Assembly (NCBI GenBank): GCA_964566545.1
Contig: CAZMIX010000003.1
Coordinates: 62,001-126,000, forward strand
DNA: 64,000 bases
Direction of reading: 5' to 3'
Source: JAEYFP01 sp964566545
GTDB lineage: Bacteria > Bacillota > Clostridia > Lachnospirales > Lachnospiraceae
Shown here: in pieces, positions 52,303 to 62,429 of the stretch
How positions within the stretch are numbered: the stretch's first letter is position 1
Layout: each line of letters begins with the position of its first letter
Position numbers and translations under genes: made by a program
The notes under the pieces: model-generated
What the model was told of the DNA's origin: nothing
Databases searched by the model: none
Seen by the model: only the letters and a program-made list of their open reading frames with translations

Positions 52303-55248
52303 TCATTCCCGAAATAAATTTTCCACCGTATCGAACAGTGCCTTCTGCGCTTCTATTTTTTCTTCACTTCCGAGCACACAAATCTGGTTCTGGGAAAGTA
52401 TTTCCTCCACATACTCGGAAAGCTCCGCGATCCTTGCGCTCGTCGTCCCCAACACCTCATCCCGCTCCTGCTGCAGCAATTCTACCGTATCGTTGGACAG
52501 ATAAGCAGAAAGCCCTCTCATTCCTTTTGCGGACGGCGACAGCGGAATGTCCATGTCGCTGATCGTGCCGATGATGTATTTTGTCATATCCCTCTCGTCC
52601 ACATCAAACTGCTTCAGATAATTAACCGCACCCCTATAGGTTTCCAGTGTTTTTTCCAGATTCGGATCCCTGTAAGATACGAAATATGCATCTCCCACCC
52701 GCGAAAAAGAATTCATACAGCCGTAGGCTCCTCCCTTAACGCGCACCTGGTTCCATAAATAGTCATAACCAAGAATGACCTTCAATACTTTTAAGGAACC
52801 GGTATAGGAAAGTCCTTTCTTCATATAATTTCCCGCGACAGCCACATACTGCACTTTGGAAGCAGTCTTAAAGCCTTCGTTTTTCTTAAGCGGCACAAGC
52901 CTCCCGATCCGCTCTGCCATAGGCGTCTGATCCAATAGCGGCAAAAGCTCCTTTGTTTCTTTTTCAAGCAGCACATATTCCTCCGGCTCCGCCGTATAGT
53001 CAACAAGCAGGTTTTCTTTTCTGAAAATTGCGTGCATACAAGCAGTCAGATTGCCAATCAGCGCTTCTTTTTTCTCATCAAAATGTGCTTCCAGACTCTC
53101 TACTAAGCGATAGAACGACAAGCCGCCGACCTGCTCTGCCACTGCTGCGGTTTCGGAACAGTATGACATCGCGCGCAGCGCCGCCGTGGAATGCCCCGAG
53201 CTGGTCATGCTCGTCTGCAGACGCGATTTTAACATTGACAAAATTTCTTTCAGCCGCTTTTCATCCGAAAAATCAGATGTAAATAATATTTCCTTGATCA
53301 TCTCAAAAGCAAACGGAAGCTTCTCATACAACACCTTCGCCCTGATTTCAAACATTGTCCGGTAACGTTTCGGATCGCGCTCCTCTATATAGGTTGCAGC
53401 TCCCATCGTGATACCGCCGGAATTCTGATTAATCTCATTAAACAGATCCGCATAGGAATAATTTTTCGTATTGACAAAACCCAGCACATTTTTTAAAATC
53501 CCGATATACGGAATCAGTGAAAGCGGCAGCTTTTTCGTGTCAAATACAAGGTTCAGATAGCCGATGCCGTTTGTAAACAGGTCGTGTGTCAGCAACGTCG
53601 TATTTTGAAGCTGATGAACCGTATATAAATACGGCTGTGCTTCTTTTTTGATGTCGGAAATCTGAAGTAACGGAATAGAGAGCAGCTCCTCCTTCGTGCT
53701 CGGCTCCTCCTGATATGCGGTCAGTGCATTTGTATCGTTAATCAGCTGTTCAAGCTCCGCTTTTGTCATGGAAGCCTTCATCTCCCGCATCTGATCCGCA
53801 AGCGCCTGATCAAGCCTGGCGGTCAGCCCCCGCTCCGGCTCCACAACTACGATAGATGCATGCGAATTATTCAATAAGTATTGTTCAATTAGCTTTTCAA
53901 AATAGCCGTTATTCACCTGCTCCTTTAAATAAGTAAAGGTCTTGATTGCCTCAATATGCATAAATGGCTCTTTTTCATTATAAAGCCAACTGTCAAATGC
54001 CTGCAGACCATACATCAGCCCCTTCGGATAAGAACCGAAATCCGCCTCCCGATATTTAAATTCATAGTAATTGATCCCGGCGCGCAGCGCCTTTTTATCA
54101 AGCCCGTCCTTACACACATTATAAAGCACTTCCTTGATTGTGGCAAGGAACGCATCTAATTGATCCGCATTTGCGTTTTTAGCGATAATGGAAAAGTAGG
54201 GCTGGTACACACCGTTTTCATAAGTGCTTTGGATATCCTTTCCAAGACCCCGGTCTAAAAGAGTTTGCTTTAAAACGGCGCCCGGCGCAAGGAGCAGGGC
54301 GTATTCTATAATTTGAAATGCAACATACAACTCTTTATCCAGGCTCGTAGCGATTACGGTATTATAAGATAAATAGGTATTATCCGTTTCCGGCTCCTCG
54401 TTTGTGATTGAGTACTGCTTTCTCTTTTTGACCGGTTCCGTAAACGGCTTCTGCAATGTGATTTCCGAGGAAATCTGCGCCGCGTCAAAATGGGATAGAT
54501 ATTCCTGATCCAAAAACGTAAGCTTTTCGGCCATATCCATATCCCCGTAAAGATAAATATAGCTGTTGGACGGATGGTAATATTTTTTGTGGAATGCGAG
54601 AAAATTCTCATAGGTCAGCGTTGGAATGACCTCCGGATCGCCGCCGGACTCAAACGAATAAGCCGTATCTGGAAAAAGCGTATTAAATACTTCTCTGTCA
54701 AGCATATCGTCAGGGGATGAAAACGCTCCCTTCATTTCGTTGTATACAACGCCGTTGATCGTGATCTCATCCTCTATATTCTCTAATTCATAATGCCAGC
54801 CCTCCTGCTTGAAAATCTGCTCGCGCTTATAGATATTAGGATAAAATACTGCATCGAGATAAACGTTCATCAAGTTCTGGAAATCCTTTTCATTACAGCT
54901 CGCCACCGGATAAACCGTCTTGTCCGGATAAGTCATCGCATTTAAAAATGTATTTAAGGAGCCCTTCACAAGCTCCACAAACGGATCCTTTGCCGGAAAC
55001 TTGCGGGAACCGCACAGTACCGAGTGTTCCAGAATGTGGGGAAGTCCCGTACTGTCATAAGGCGGTGTACGAAAGCCAATCGAAAACACTTTGTTTTCAT
55101 CATTATTGGACAAAAGGAGTACCCTCGCTCCCGATTTTTTATGCAATAGCAACCAGCCGTCTGAATTCAAATCTTCCACACGCCTGTGCTCAATTGCCTC
55201 ATATTCCTTCAATTCCTCCGTTATCATGTCCTCTTTTTCCTCCATCAT
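52303..55248 (-). CDS. M16C insulinase-family metalloprotease (presequence-protease type)
   Basis: A 981-residue zinc peptidase with four homologous domains forming a clamshell. The inverted zinc motif HxxEH is HILEH in STGLPHILEHSVLCGS, with the distal Glu in VELVKGSLNTFLNAMTYPDK. The C-terminal half retains the R/Y pair region VKGGAYGCMNSFSRVGDAYF. No signal peptide, so cytoplasmic peptide clearance is expected. The upstream patatin gene overlaps it by four bases, suggesting coupling. Confidence 0.93.
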   Translation of the reverse strand: MMEEKEDMITEELKEYEAIEHRRVEDLNSDGWLLLHKKSGARVLLLSNNDENKVFSIGFRTPPYDSTGLPHILEHSVLCGSRKFPAKDPFVELVKGSLNTFLNAMTYPDKTVYPVASCNEKDFQNLMNVYLDAVFYPNIYKREQIFKQEGWHYELENIEDEITINGVVYNEMKGAFSSPDDMLDREVFNTLFPDTAYSFESGGDPEVIPTLTYENFLAFHKKYYHPSNSYIYLYGDMDMAEKLTFLDQEYLSHFDAAQISSEITLQKPFTEPVKKRKQYSITNEEPETDNTYLSYNTVIATSLDKELYVAFQIIEYALLLAPGAVLKQTLLDRGLGKDIQSTYENGVYQPYFSIIAKNANADQLDAFLATIKEVLYNVCKDGLDKKALRAGINYYEFKYREADFGSYPKGLMYGLQAFDSWLYNEKEPFMHIEAIKTFTYLKEQVNNGYFEKLIEQYLLNNSHASIVVVEPERGLTARLDQALADQMREMKASMTKAELEQLINDTNALTAYQEEPSTKEELLSIPLLQISDIKKEAQPYLYTVHQLQNTTLLTHDLFTNGIGYLNLVFDTKKLPLSLIPYIGILKNVLGFVNTKNYSYADLFNEINQNSGGITMGAATYIEERDPKRYRTMFEIRAKVLYEKLPFAFEMIKEILFTSDFSDEKRLKEILSMLKSRLQTSMTSSGHSTAALRAMSYCSETAAVAEQVGGLSFYRLVESLEAHFDEKKEALIGNLTACMHAIFRKENLLVDYTAEPEEYVLLEKETKELLPLLDQTPMAERIGRLVPLKKNEGFKTASKVQYVAVAGNYMKKGLSYTGSLKVLKVILGYDYLWNQVRVKGGAYGCMNSFSRVGDAYFVSYRDPNLEKTLETYRGAVNYLKQFDVDERDMTKYIIGTISDMDIPLSPSAKGMRGLSAYLSNDTVELLQQERDEVLGTTSARIAELSEYVEEILSQNQICVLGSEEKIEAQKALFDTVENLFRE

Positions 55249-56102
55249 TTATTCAGATACTCCATCATATGATCAAACTGTTCTTCCATTGTGTCATAGC
55301 CAAGCTCATAAAACGCCTGCAATTTATTTCTATTGTATTCGGCATGGGAAATATGCATCCCGCTTGGCCTGATAACAAACACATGCCCGCGCCGCTCCAA
55401 CTCCTCCACGAATTCCATCGTGCGGTTGTATCCCTCCGGTCTTCTGCGCACCGTCCTGACAAATAAGGGATATCTTTTATATTTAACGCTTACAAGCGCC
55501 TCCTGTCTGACGATATGCTTTTTGCGATAACCCTTTTCCTTTGTCAGAATGATTACATTCTTTTTAAAGCCTAAGCGCAGGGAATGCATAATTGGAACCG
55601 AATCTGCCATGCCTCCGTCCATATAAGGGATACCGTCAATCCATACAATCGGCGCTGCCAGCGGAAGACTGCTCGAAGCTCGGCATATATCCATCAATCT
55701 CTCTCCATCCTTCGGTTCGCATAAATATTCTGCCTTTCCCGTCAGACAATTCGTCACAACATACTCGCTTCTCATGTTACTTGCAAAATAGGTATTATAG
55801 TCAAATGGAAAATACTCATTTGGGAATTTATCAAACAGCATATCCATGTCAAATAAGCTTTTGTTCTTAATGATACCCTTCAGCGTGACGGTTCGATACG
55901 CCTTTTCCTTTATGATCATGCAATCCTTCATCCTTCCCGGCTGTCGGGACAAATAGCTCATCGAATTGCATGCTCCGCAGGAGACACCAACCACATATGG
56001 AAAATAACAATTCTCTTTCATTAAATAATCGAGGGCGCCCGACGTGAATACACCAAGATTTGCGCCGCCCTCTAATACAAGTGCCGCTCTTTTCAATTTC
56101 AA
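55245..56102 (-). CDS. Patatin-like phospholipase
   Basis: A 285-residue Ser-Asp dyad acyl hydrolase: oxyanion hole LVLEGGANLGVF, nucleophile elbow GVSCGACN and catalytic Asp in YMDGGMADSVP. It resembles RssA/YjjU-type proteins with lipid-esterase activity; no signal peptide. Its stop overlaps the protease start (ATGA). ATG at 56102. Confidence 0.9.
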   Translation of the reverse strand: MKLKRAALVLEGGANLGVFTSGALDYLMKENCYFPYVVGVSCGACNSMSYLSRQPGRMKDCMIIKEKAYRTVTLKGIIKNKSLFDMDMLFDKFPNEYFPFDYNTYFASNMRSEYVVTNCLTGKAEYLCEPKDGERLMDICRASSSLPLAAPIVWIDGIPYMDGGMADSVPIMHSLRLGFKKNVIILTKEKGYRKKHIVRQEALVSVKYKRYPLFVRTVRRRPEGYNRTMEFVEELERRGHVFVIRPSGMHISHAEYNRNKLQAFYELGYDTMEEQFDHMMEYLNK

Positions 56103-56131
56103 TCCCTTCTATTTCTTCATATTCTTTATCG

Positions 56132-56938
56132 TTACTGTCCGGCTTTTGCCTCATTTTCATGGATGTGTTCCTGTGTAATGTAGACAATGGCGTCTCCGGC
56201 AAACCGCAGTGTCTCTTTGAGTTCCTCAATATCCGTACCCATCTCCGCGGCAAGCTCCTCTATTGTCACCTCCCGCTCAAGCGTCTCGGCAAGTTCCTTT
56301 GCCTTTTCATTCAATTCATTGACTTTCTTCAAAATCCGTAAATCCAGCTCCTCATCAGAAGATTTTTCCATGATCAGCGATTCCATCCCATCCATGATCA
56401 TTTTTATTATAAACTCCTCCGCTTCCTGAGCCGTTTCGCAGCAATCCAGTAAATTAACACCCGTCAGCAACGATATATTCCCTTCACCGATCAGATCTTC
56501 TGCCTCAACACCCTGCCCCTCATACAGTCTCACAATATCCGCAACCTCACGCAGGTAAAGCGGCGGAATTAATTCCCTAGTCAACTCTTTATTGGGCAAT
56601 AATTCTCCGACACGTAAAAGGCGTTCCTCCCTACTGAGGATTTCCAGCTTTTCAAGATCTTCCAGATATTGGTCTAAATGGCCAAAAGCACGCATTTTGG
56701 GGGAAGATCCTTGTTTCTTTGCCTGTTCCTGTACCTGTGCCAAATAAGCTGCCTCATCCTCAACAATGGCCACACCTTCTTCCACAAGATACTTACAGAC
56801 AAGCAGATGCTGTTCCTGTGTCAGCTGCATTTCCCCGAAAAGCTCCTTCACTTTTTCTCTGGAAATGCAGTCTCCCTGTTTTTTGGAAAGTGCGCGCGCC
56901 TGTATCATTAATTTTTTAAATGCCTGTTCATCTTTCAC
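56132..56938 (-). CDS. Sigma-70-like protein without region 4
   Basis: A 268-residue protein with parts of a sigma factor. Residues 1-60 resemble region 1.1 (CISREKVKELFGEMQLTQEQ). Residues about 115-190 resemble regions 2.1-2.2 (VEAEDLIGEGNISLLTGVN), but the DNA-melting part is replaced (AEEFIIKMIMDGMESLI instead of FSTYATWWIRQAI). Residues about 205-255 resemble region 3 (LEREVTIEELAAEMGTDIEELKETL). Region 4, which reads the -35, is absent. It may bind core polymerase without normal promoter use. Function unknown. Confidence 0.75.
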   Translation of the reverse strand: MKDEQAFKKLMIQARALSKKQGDCISREKVKELFGEMQLTQEQHLLVCKYLVEEGVAIVEDEAAYLAQVQEQAKKQGSSPKMRAFGHLDQYLEDLEKLEILSREERLLRVGELLPNKELTRELIPPLYLREVADIVRLYEGQGVEAEDLIGEGNISLLTGVNLLDCCETAQEAEEFIIKMIMDGMESLIMEKSSDEELDLRILKKVNELNEKAKELAETLEREVTIEELAAEMGTDIEELKETLRFAGDAIVYITQEHIHENEAKAGQ

Positions 56939-56961
56939 AATAAGATTCCCTGCCCTCTCTT

Positions 56962-57804
56962 TTAATGAATATGTTCATGAGTAAATAAATGATCCTGGCA
57001 ATATTCATAATTACCGTTACACTTAGAGCAGAACCTGAATTCCAGATGATCCCCATCAATCTCTGTCCTGCCACACACGGCGCATTTGTGTTTCGTAATG
57101 CCCGACGCATTATTTACCTGTTCTTTATAGGCATGACGCCTGTGTATTTCCTGAGGGGACGAACGATGGAAATTTCTTGTCCCTAAAAAAAACAGAACAA
57201 AATTGAGGAGCGAACTGATAATGGCAACCTTGGTCGCTGAATTTCCCATATAAAAACTGGCTGCCAAAACCGCCACATCCAAATAGGCCAGCCACTTAAT
57301 CTTAATCGGAATGATAAAATATAAAAGCACCTGCATATTCGGATAAATTGCTGCAAACGCAAGAAAGATCGACAGGTTGATATAATAGGTGCTAAAAGCC
57401 GGGCTCTGAAAGCTTCCGACTAAGGCTCCCGGATAATTGCCGATCAAAACACATACCGCGTAATATAGAAAAGCGCCGATCACTGTAAATAGCATTCCCG
57501 AAAGAATGTACATATTATACCGGAACGCGCCCCATGTTCTTTCAAGGGAGGTACCAATCGAATAATAGAAAAACAGCATAATGATCGTAAAAAAATTAAG
57601 GCTGGAGGGCGGAACAAAAACCCATGTCACAAGGCGCCACACTTGTCCGTGCATAATTTTATCCGGATCTAAGCTGATAAATTCCACTGATCCCGTCATC
57701 GTTAAAATATAGCCCAGCACATAGCCGATAATAATGTAGAGAGAAAGATTATGGATCGCATACTTTCCCCACTTCCTCTCCATTTTGTTTAATAAATTAT
57801 TCAT
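56962..57804 (-). CDS. Rhomboid-like membrane protein with C-terminal zinc ribbon
   Basis: A 280-residue protein with about six helices; GQVWRLVTWVFVPPSSLNF after the first helix resembles the rhomboid L1 region. The catalytic GxSG and His are not seen, so it is probably not a protease. The tail has CAVCGRTE and CSKCNGNYEYC, a two-pair Cys zinc ribbon, and ends in a His-rich HLFTHEHIH. ATG at 57804 has AAGGAG upstream; a TTG six bases earlier was rejected. It is likely cotranscribed with the sigma-like gene. Confidence 0.78.
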   Translation of the reverse strand: MNNLLNKMERKWGKYAIHNLSLYIIIGYVLGYILTMTGSVEFISLDPDKIMHGQVWRLVTWVFVPPSSLNFFTIIMLFFYYSIGTSLERTWGAFRYNMYILSGMLFTVIGAFLYYAVCVLIGNYPGALVGSFQSPAFSTYYINLSIFLAFAAIYPNMQVLLYFIIPIKIKWLAYLDVAVLAASFYMGNSATKVAIISSLLNFVLFFLGTRNFHRSSPQEIHRRHAYKEQVNNASGITKHKCAVCGRTEIDGDHLEFRFCSKCNGNYEYCQDHLFTHEHIH

Positions 57805-57979
57805 ATACAAGCTCCTTCATCATAAATTAATACAAGGCCAGCCATCCGACGTCTGCCAAAATGATTGACACGTAAAGTTTATCATTCCAAATGTCAAAAG
57901 TAAACCACTCCAACTAAAATTTCATTTGTTTATATTGTTTGTTTATAATCTTTTCATATTTTTTACATAGGATATTTCA

Positions 57980-58008
57980 TTGCACTTTGTAAAATCATGT
58001 CGTATAAT
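57980..58008 (+). promoter_or_regulatory. Promoter of the fused activase gene
   Basis: TTGCAC, a 17-base spacer and TATAAT, about 60 bases before the ATG. The divergent gap 57805-58067 holds only this recognisable element. Confidence 0.75.
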
Positions 58009-58067
58009 GTACTTTGATTATGGGCTCAATTTGCGCCACATATAAATAAGTAGAAAGGGTGTCCTCT

Positions 58068-61000
58068 ATGTCAGACATTCAGAAATTGTATACGCTCGGA
58101 ATCGATATCGGTTCCACGACGGTTAAGATCGCTGTGCTGGATCATAAAAACAACATTTTATTCGCCCAGTATGAGCGTCATTATGCAAATATACAGGAAA
58201 CATTAAGGAGCTTATTATCTCTGGCTCATGATAAACTCGGAAATCTCACTGTGCATCCGATGATTACCGGTTCCGGCGGACTGACGCTTGCCAACCACTT
58301 AGGGGTTCCCTTCGTGCAGGAGGTCATCGCGGTATCAACCGCCTTGCAAAACAATGCGAAGGAAACCGATGTCGCCATCGAGCTTGGCGGCGAAGATGCA
58401 AAAATCATTTATTTTGAAGGCGGCAACGTCGAGCAGCGCATGAACGGCATTTGCGCCGGCGGTACCGGCTCCTTTATCGACCAGATGGCTTCCCTGCTGC
58501 AGACCGATGCCGCAGGCTTAAATGAATATGCGAAAAATTATCAGTCTCTCTATACGATTGCGGCTCGCTGCGGTGTGTTTGCGAAGTCCGATATCCAGCC
58601 GCTGATCAATGAGGGTGCTACAAAGGAGGATCTTGCGGCTTCCATTTTTCAGGCCGTTGTCAATCAGACGATCAGCGGACTCGCATGCGGAAAGCCGATT
58701 CGGGGGCATGTTGCGTTTCTTGGGGGCCCGCTCCACTTTTTATCAGAATTAAAGAAAGCCTTTGTCCGAACGCTTAAGCTCGACGAAGAGCATACGATTG
58801 AGCCGGAACACTCCCATTTATTTGCTGCTGTCGGCTCCGCAATGAATTATCACGAGGATCTCTCCTGTACGCTTTCTGAAATGACAGAAAAGCTTGCGGG
58901 CAGCATTAAGATGGAATTTGAGGTCGCTCGCATGGAGCCGCTGTTTGCTTCCAAAGAGGAAGACCGGGAATTTGAAGACCGCCACAACGCGCATTGCGTG
59001 TCTACTGCTGAGCTTTCCGATTATTCCGGCAACTGTTATCTTGGCATCGATGCCGGTTCAACTACGACAAAGGCGGCGCTCATCGGTGAGGACGGTTCCC
59101 TGCTTTATTCCTTTTATAGCAATAATAATGGCAGTCCGCTTGGCACCGCGATCCGCGCGATCAAGGAAATCTATTCCCTTCTGCCGCCCCATGCAAAAAT
59201 TTTACATTCCTGCTCTACCGGATACGGAGAAGCTCTGATCAAGGCCGCCCTTCTTTTAGACGACGGCGAGGTCGAGACGGTCGCCCATTACTATGCGGCC
59301 GCATTTTTCGAACCGGAAGTGGACTGTATTCTCGATATCGGCGGTCAGGACATGAAATGCATCAAAATCAAAAATCGTACGGTTGACAGCGTGCAGCTCA
59401 ACGAAGCGTGCTCGTCCGGCTGCGGTTCTTTTATTGAAACCTTTGCAAAATCCTTAAATTATTCCGTGACCGATTTTGCGAAAGCAGCGCTGTTTGCAAA
59501 GCATCCGATCGATTTGGGAACGCGCTGTACCGTATTCATGAATTCCAAGGTAAAACAGGCACAAAAGGAAGGTGCCGACGTTTCCGATATTTCTGCCGGA
59601 CTCGCCTATTCCGTCATTAAAAACGCTCTGTTCAAGGTCATCAAGGTATCCGACGCGGCCGCGCTCGGAAGCAAGATCGTCGTACAGGGCGGCACCTTTT
59701 ATAATGATGCCGTACTTAGAAGCTTCGAGAAAATAGCAGGCTGTGAGGCAATTCGTCCCGATATCGCAGGTATCATGGGCGCTTTTGGCGCGGCGCTGAT
59801 CGCGCGTGAGCGCTATGCCGATTCGCCTACCACCACAATGCTTCCGATCGAAAAAATCAACGCGCTGGAATTCACGACGAGTATGGCAAAATGCAAGGGC
59901 TGCACGAACAACTGCCGTCTGACGATCAATAAATTTACCGGCGGACGCCAGTACATATCCGGTAACCGCTGCGAACGGGGTCTTGGCAAAACCAAAAATG
60001 AAAACAACATTCCGAACTTATTTGAATATAAGGAAAAGCGGATTTTCGGCTACGAGCCTCTTGCATTGCCCGATGCTAAACGCGGACAGGTCGGCATCCC
60101 AAGAGTCCTTAACATGTACGAAAATTACCCATTTTGGTTCACGTTCTTCACGAAGCTGGGCTATCAGGTCGTGCTGTCTCCCAGCTCCACGCATAAAATT
60201 TATGAGCTTGGCATCGAATCGATTCCAAGCGAGTCGGAATGCTATCCCGCAAAGCTTGCGCACGGTCACGTGGAATGGTTGATTAAGCAGGGGCTTCCTT
60301 TTATTTTCTATCCTTCTCTGTTTTATGAGCGGAAGGAATTTGAAGATGCAAGCAACCATTACAACTGCCCGATTGTAACCTCGTACAGTGAGAATATTAA
60401 AAATAACATGGATCAAATCTGTCGCGGCGAAGTCCTTTTCAGAAATCCTTTTCTTTCGTTTGCAGATATGGAAATTGCCGCAAAGGGTCTGGTCGCGGAA
60501 TTTAAGGAGCTGCCCTCAAGGGAAGTCTATGCCGCCGTAAAAGCGGGTTGGGAGGAGCTTTCAGCCGCAAGAGAGGACATTAAAACAAAGGGTGAAGAAG
60601 TTCTCCTGTATTTGCAGGAGACAGGCAGGCACGGCATCGTGCTGGCCGGACGCCCTTATCACATTGATCCCGAAATCCATCACGGCATTCCTGAAATGAT
60701 CAATTCGTACGGTCTGGCTGTTCTGACAGAGGATTCGATTTCCCATCTCGCGCCGTGTGAACGCCCGCTCATCGTTTCCGACCAGTGGATGTACCACTCG
60801 AGGCTGTATGCGGCCGCAAACTATGTAAAAACTACCGATTATCTGGATCTCGTACAGTTGAACTCCTTCGGCTGCGGTCTGGACGCCGTCACGACCGATC
60901 AGGTAAACGATATCCTCACCGGCTCCGGCAAAATTTTTACTTGTTTAAAAATTGATGAGGTAAACAATCTGGGCGCCGCAAGGATTCGTATCCGCTCTTT

Positions 61001-62318
61001 GCTCAGTGCAATTAAAATCAGACAAAAAACAAATGCTCAGCGTCAGATTCGTTCCACGGCATATGAGCGCGTGTACTTTACAGAGGAAATGCGCAAAAAT
61101 TATACGATTCTCTGTCCGCAGATGTCACCGATTCATTTTGACATTATTGAAAAGGCATTCCAAAAATGCGGCTACAACCTGATTGTGATGGATGATTCCA
61201 ACAAAGCTGCCATCGATGTCGGCCTCAAATATGTCAATAACGATGCCTGCTACCCTTCCCTCATTGTCGTCGGACAAATAATGGACGCGGTTCTTTCGGG
61301 CGATTATGATACCGACAAGCTTGCTGTCGTCATGTCGCAGACCGGCGGCGGCTGCCGCGCGACAAACTATATAGGCTTTATCAGGCGCGCGCTCGAAAAT
61401 GCAGGTTATCCGCATATTCCCGTAATTTCTATCAATCTCTCCAAGCTCGAATCCAATCCCGGCTTCAAGCTGAGCTTTGATTTAATCACTAGCGCACTGT
61501 ATGCAGCTGTATTCGGCGATGTTTTTATGCGCTGTCTTTACCGGATGCGCCCTTATGAGGCGGTTCCCGGCTCTGCTAACGCACTTCACGAAAAATGGCT
61601 TGTGCGTTGTCAGGATTTTATCAGCAGCCCGCACCCGTCGTTTTTTGCCTATCAAAAGCTGTGTAAAGAAATCATTCGGGAATTTGACGAACTGCCGATT
61701 ATTGATGTGAAAAAACCGCGCGTCGGTATCGTCGGTGAAATCCTCGTGAAGTTCTCTCCTTTAGCCAACAATGATCTCGTGAATTTGATCGAATCGGAAG
61801 GCGCAGAAGCCGTCATGCCGGATCTGCTCGATTTTCTGCAGTACTGCTTTTATAATCAGTTATACAAAGCAAAGCATCTCGGTACGAAACGTTCCGGTGC
61901 GACGCTTGGCCGTTTTGGTATTTTGCTTGTCGACCGCTTACGAAGTGCCGCAGTAAAAGAACTGAAGGAAAGTAAACATTTTACTGCCCCTGTTCCGATT
62001 AAAAAGCTCGCCGATTATGCATCACCGATCGTATCGGTCGGCAACCAAACCGGTGAAGGATGGTTTTTAACCGGTGAAATGCTTGAGTTAATCCACTCCG
62101 GCGTCAGCAATATCGTCTGCACACAGCCGTTTGGCTGTCTGCCGAACCATGTTGTCGGAAAGGGTGTCATCAAGGCGCTGCGCCGCCAATATCCTCAGTC
62201 AAATGTCGTTGCGATCGACTATGATCCGGGCGCAAGCGAGGTCAACCAGCTAAACCGCATCAAGCTCATGCTCTCGATGGCATTTAAGAATTTGAAAGAG
62301 ACCGCAGATAATAACTAG
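58068..62318 (+). CDS. Fused 2-hydroxyacyl-CoA dehydratase activase (two ASKHA domains plus DUF2229)
   Basis: A 1416-residue cytoplasmic protein. The first ASKHA ATPase domain has LGIDIGSTTVKIAVLD and NGICAGGTGSFIDQM; the second (from about residue 320) has YLGIDAGSTTTKAALIG and NEACSSGCGSFIETF. The Cys in these loops hold the bridging [4Fe-4S] cluster in HgdC-type activators, so the two domains may form an internal pseudo-dimer. A Cys-rich linker (CKGCTNNCRLTI, GNRCERGLG) and a large DUF2229/HgdB-like C-terminal part follow, with CYPAKLAHGHVEW and NNDACYPSLIV. ATG at 58068 has AGAAAGG upstream. No dehydratase subunits lie nearby, so its target is unknown. Confidence 0.92.
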   Translation: MSDIQKLYTLGIDIGSTTVKIAVLDHKNNILFAQYERHYANIQETLRSLLSLAHDKLGNLTVHPMITGSGGLTLANHLGVPFVQEVIAVSTALQNNAKETDVAIELGGEDAKIIYFEGGNVEQRMNGICAGGTGSFIDQMASLLQTDAAGLNEYAKNYQSLYTIAARCGVFAKSDIQPLINEGATKEDLAASIFQAVVNQTISGLACGKPIRGHVAFLGGPLHFLSELKKAFVRTLKLDEEHTIEPEHSHLFAAVGSAMNYHEDLSCTLSEMTEKLAGSIKMEFEVARMEPLFASKEEDREFEDRHNAHCVSTAELSDYSGNCYLGIDAGSTTTKAALIGEDGSLLYSFYSNNNGSPLGTAIRAIKEIYSLLPPHAKILHSCSTGYGEALIKAALLLDDGEVETVAHYYAAAFFEPEVDCILDIGGQDMKCIKIKNRTVDSVQLNEACSSGCGSFIETFAKSLNYSVTDFAKAALFAKHPIDLGTRCTVFMNSKVKQAQKEGADVSDISAGLAYSVIKNALFKVIKVSDAAALGSKIVVQGGTFYNDAVLRSFEKIAGCEAIRPDIAGIMGAFGAALIARERYADSPTTTMLPIEKINALEFTTSMAKCKGCTNNCRLTINKFTGGRQYISGNRCERGLGKTKNENNIPNLFEYKEKRIFGYEPLALPDAKRGQVGIPRVLNMYENYPFWFTFFTKLGYQVVLSPSSTHKIYELGIESIPSESECYPAKLAHGHVEWLIKQGLPFIFYPSLFYERKEFEDASNHYNCPIVTSYSENIKNNMDQICRGEVLFRNPFLSFADMEIAAKGLVAEFKELPSREVYAAVKAGWEELSAAREDIKTKGEEVLLYLQETGRHGIVLAGRPYHIDPEIHHGIPEMINSYGLAVLTEDSISHLAPCERPLIVSDQWMYHSRLYAAANYVKTTDYLDLVQLNSFGCGLDAVTTDQVNDILTGSGKIFTCLKIDEVNNLGAARIRIRSLLSAIKIRQKTNAQRQIRSTAYERVYFTEEMRKNYTILCPQMSPIHFDIIEKAFQKCGYNLIVMDDSNKAAIDVGLKYVNNDACYPSLIVVGQIMDAVLSGDYDTDKLAVVMSQTGGGCRATNYIGFIRRALENAGYPHIPVISINLSKLESNPGFKLSFDLITSALYAAVFGDVFMRCLYRMRPYEAVPGSANALHEKWLVRCQDFISSPHPSFFAYQKLCKEIIREFDELPIIDVKKPRVGIVGEILVKFSPLANNDLVNLIESEGAEAVMPDLLDFLQYCFYNQLYKAKHLGTKRSGATLGRFGILLVDRLRSAAVKELKESKHFTAPVPIKKLADYASPIVSVGNQTGEGWFLTGEMLELIHSGVSNIVCTQPFGCLPNHVVGKGVIKALRRQYPQSNVVAIDYDPGASEVNQLNRIKLMLSMAFKNLKETADNN

Positions 62319-62326
62319 TTAAAAAA

Positions 62327-62393
62327 GGGCATTCCCTAAGTCATCGAAAGCCGAAACCCGGCCTTTGTTAAAACTTTTGGAATGCCCATATTT
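62327..62393 (+). terminator. Terminator after the activase gene
   Basis: GGGCATTCC pairs with GGAATGCCC across a 43-base loop, followed by ATATTTTTT. An A6 run at its left side means it may also end the convergent chemotaxis gene. Confidence 0.7.
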
Positions 62394-62429
62394 TTTGTAT
62401 CTATGCTCATGCTGCCTTTATAATCGTTC

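Noticed and set aside
62336..62378. Small RNA in the terminator loop
   Set aside because: The 43-base loop has only weak internal pairing; it is better read as part of a long-loop terminator.
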